From: Xiphydria camelus
Lineage: Eukaryota; Arthropoda; Insecta; Hymenoptera; Xiphydriidae
DNA: 64,000 nucleotides
Assembly (NCBI GenBank): GCA_963678675.1
Contig: OY783199.1
Span: forward strand, 10,624,356-10,688,355
Direction: 5' to 3'
Within the stretch, counting starts at the first letter, position 1. The number at the start of each line of letters is the position of its first letter. A program made the translations under genes and the position numbers. Under the pieces are notes generated by a model that did no database searches, had not been told where the DNA came from, and saw only the letters and a program-made list of their open reading frames with translations. Shown here in pieces: positions 63,658 through 64,000 of this stretch.

Positions 63658-64000
63658 AGTACCTTGAGTTTGTGGGGGGAAACTTTCGACGCAAGTTGGG
63701 AAGAATGGGAATGAAATTTTAATTTTGGAATGCCGCGATGTTTGCATACGAAAATGTAGCGTGGAAGTGATGTGGGTATAATCGGTGAAAGGAAAATATG
63801 AAAACCAAAAATCGAAGTGTGTGAAAAGATTTTACAGGTTGAAGTGTAGTTGTTGTGTATTCATATTTCATTTGTACACGACAATCATTTATGTAGTAAT
63901 TTGTAGTTTGAACTGGTGAAATGAAATAGTGATTAATAATGTACAAGAATTGAAAAGAAACGTAGGGCAGAATACATGAGAAACTATGGACAAAAAGAAA
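63658..64000. other. Non-coding DNA to the window end
   Basis: Only the F2 fragment at 63756-63785 is recognisable. Confidence 0.4.

Overview
This window looks like transposon-dense, non-coding DNA from an arthropod, most likely an insect. The assignment rests on the mix of families present: mariner and another IS630-Tc1-mariner transposase, piggyBac, PIF/Harbinger, Helitron, Ty1/copia, an RNase H-bearing non-LTR element and a Penelope-like endonuclease, all in AT-rich DNA. I cannot name the species. I found no host gene I would defend; every recognisable protein is a transposon remnant, and nearly all are broken by stops, frameshifts or insertions.

Layout. 0-5 kb: tail of a Penelope-like element, tandem repeats, and a run of small inverted-repeat elements with clear target duplications (TTA twice, TTAA once). 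5-10 kb: foldback DNA, a Helitron-like ORF joined to a foldback, a decayed mariner (8.4-9.5 kb) and a palindrome of palindromes. 10-14 kb: a 3.4-kb long-inverted-repeat element inserted in a second Helitron-like ORF, with a TTAA insertion in one arm and a 122-bp satellite in its middle. 14-20 kb: foldback copies, a 1.6-kb insertion, a tRNA-like block, an 81-bp tandem array and a third Helitron-like remnant. 20-28 kb: a truncated copia element, a Tc1/mariner-type transposase, and a 3.0-kb DNA transposon with 500-bp terminal repeats sitting in a copia LTR fragment. 28-38 kb: an almost unbroken mosaic of hairpins and giant palindromes. 38-42 kb: duplicated exon-like motifs and a two-gene Harbinger. 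43-44 kb: a GC-rich, LTR-like block with four unusual hairpins. 45.5-50.1 kb: a 5'-truncated non-LTR retrotransposon carrying a piggyBac derivative and a MITE. 51-56 kb: the 122-bp satellite again and two large palindromes. 57-64 kb: a GC-rich LTR candidate, a 72-bp minisatellite, a Helitron fragment and a deleted Harbinger.

The elements do not form a pathway. They record successive insertions into one another, and several paralogous copies serve as empty sites that prove the insertion boundaries: TTAA at 11.1/11.8 kb against 13.2 kb, TA at 30.2 kb against 29.4 kb, and ACAT at 32.5/35.1 kb.

The most unusual signal is at 43.69-43.94 kb. Four hairpins share an almost invariant 20-nt cap, but their stems differ in sequence and still pair, as expected for a conserved structure. 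Other unusual items are the repeated fusion of a Helitron-type zinc-finger ORF to one foldback family, the 2.55-kb palindrome with 870-bp arms, and the 3.0-kb transposon with a 3-bp target duplication.
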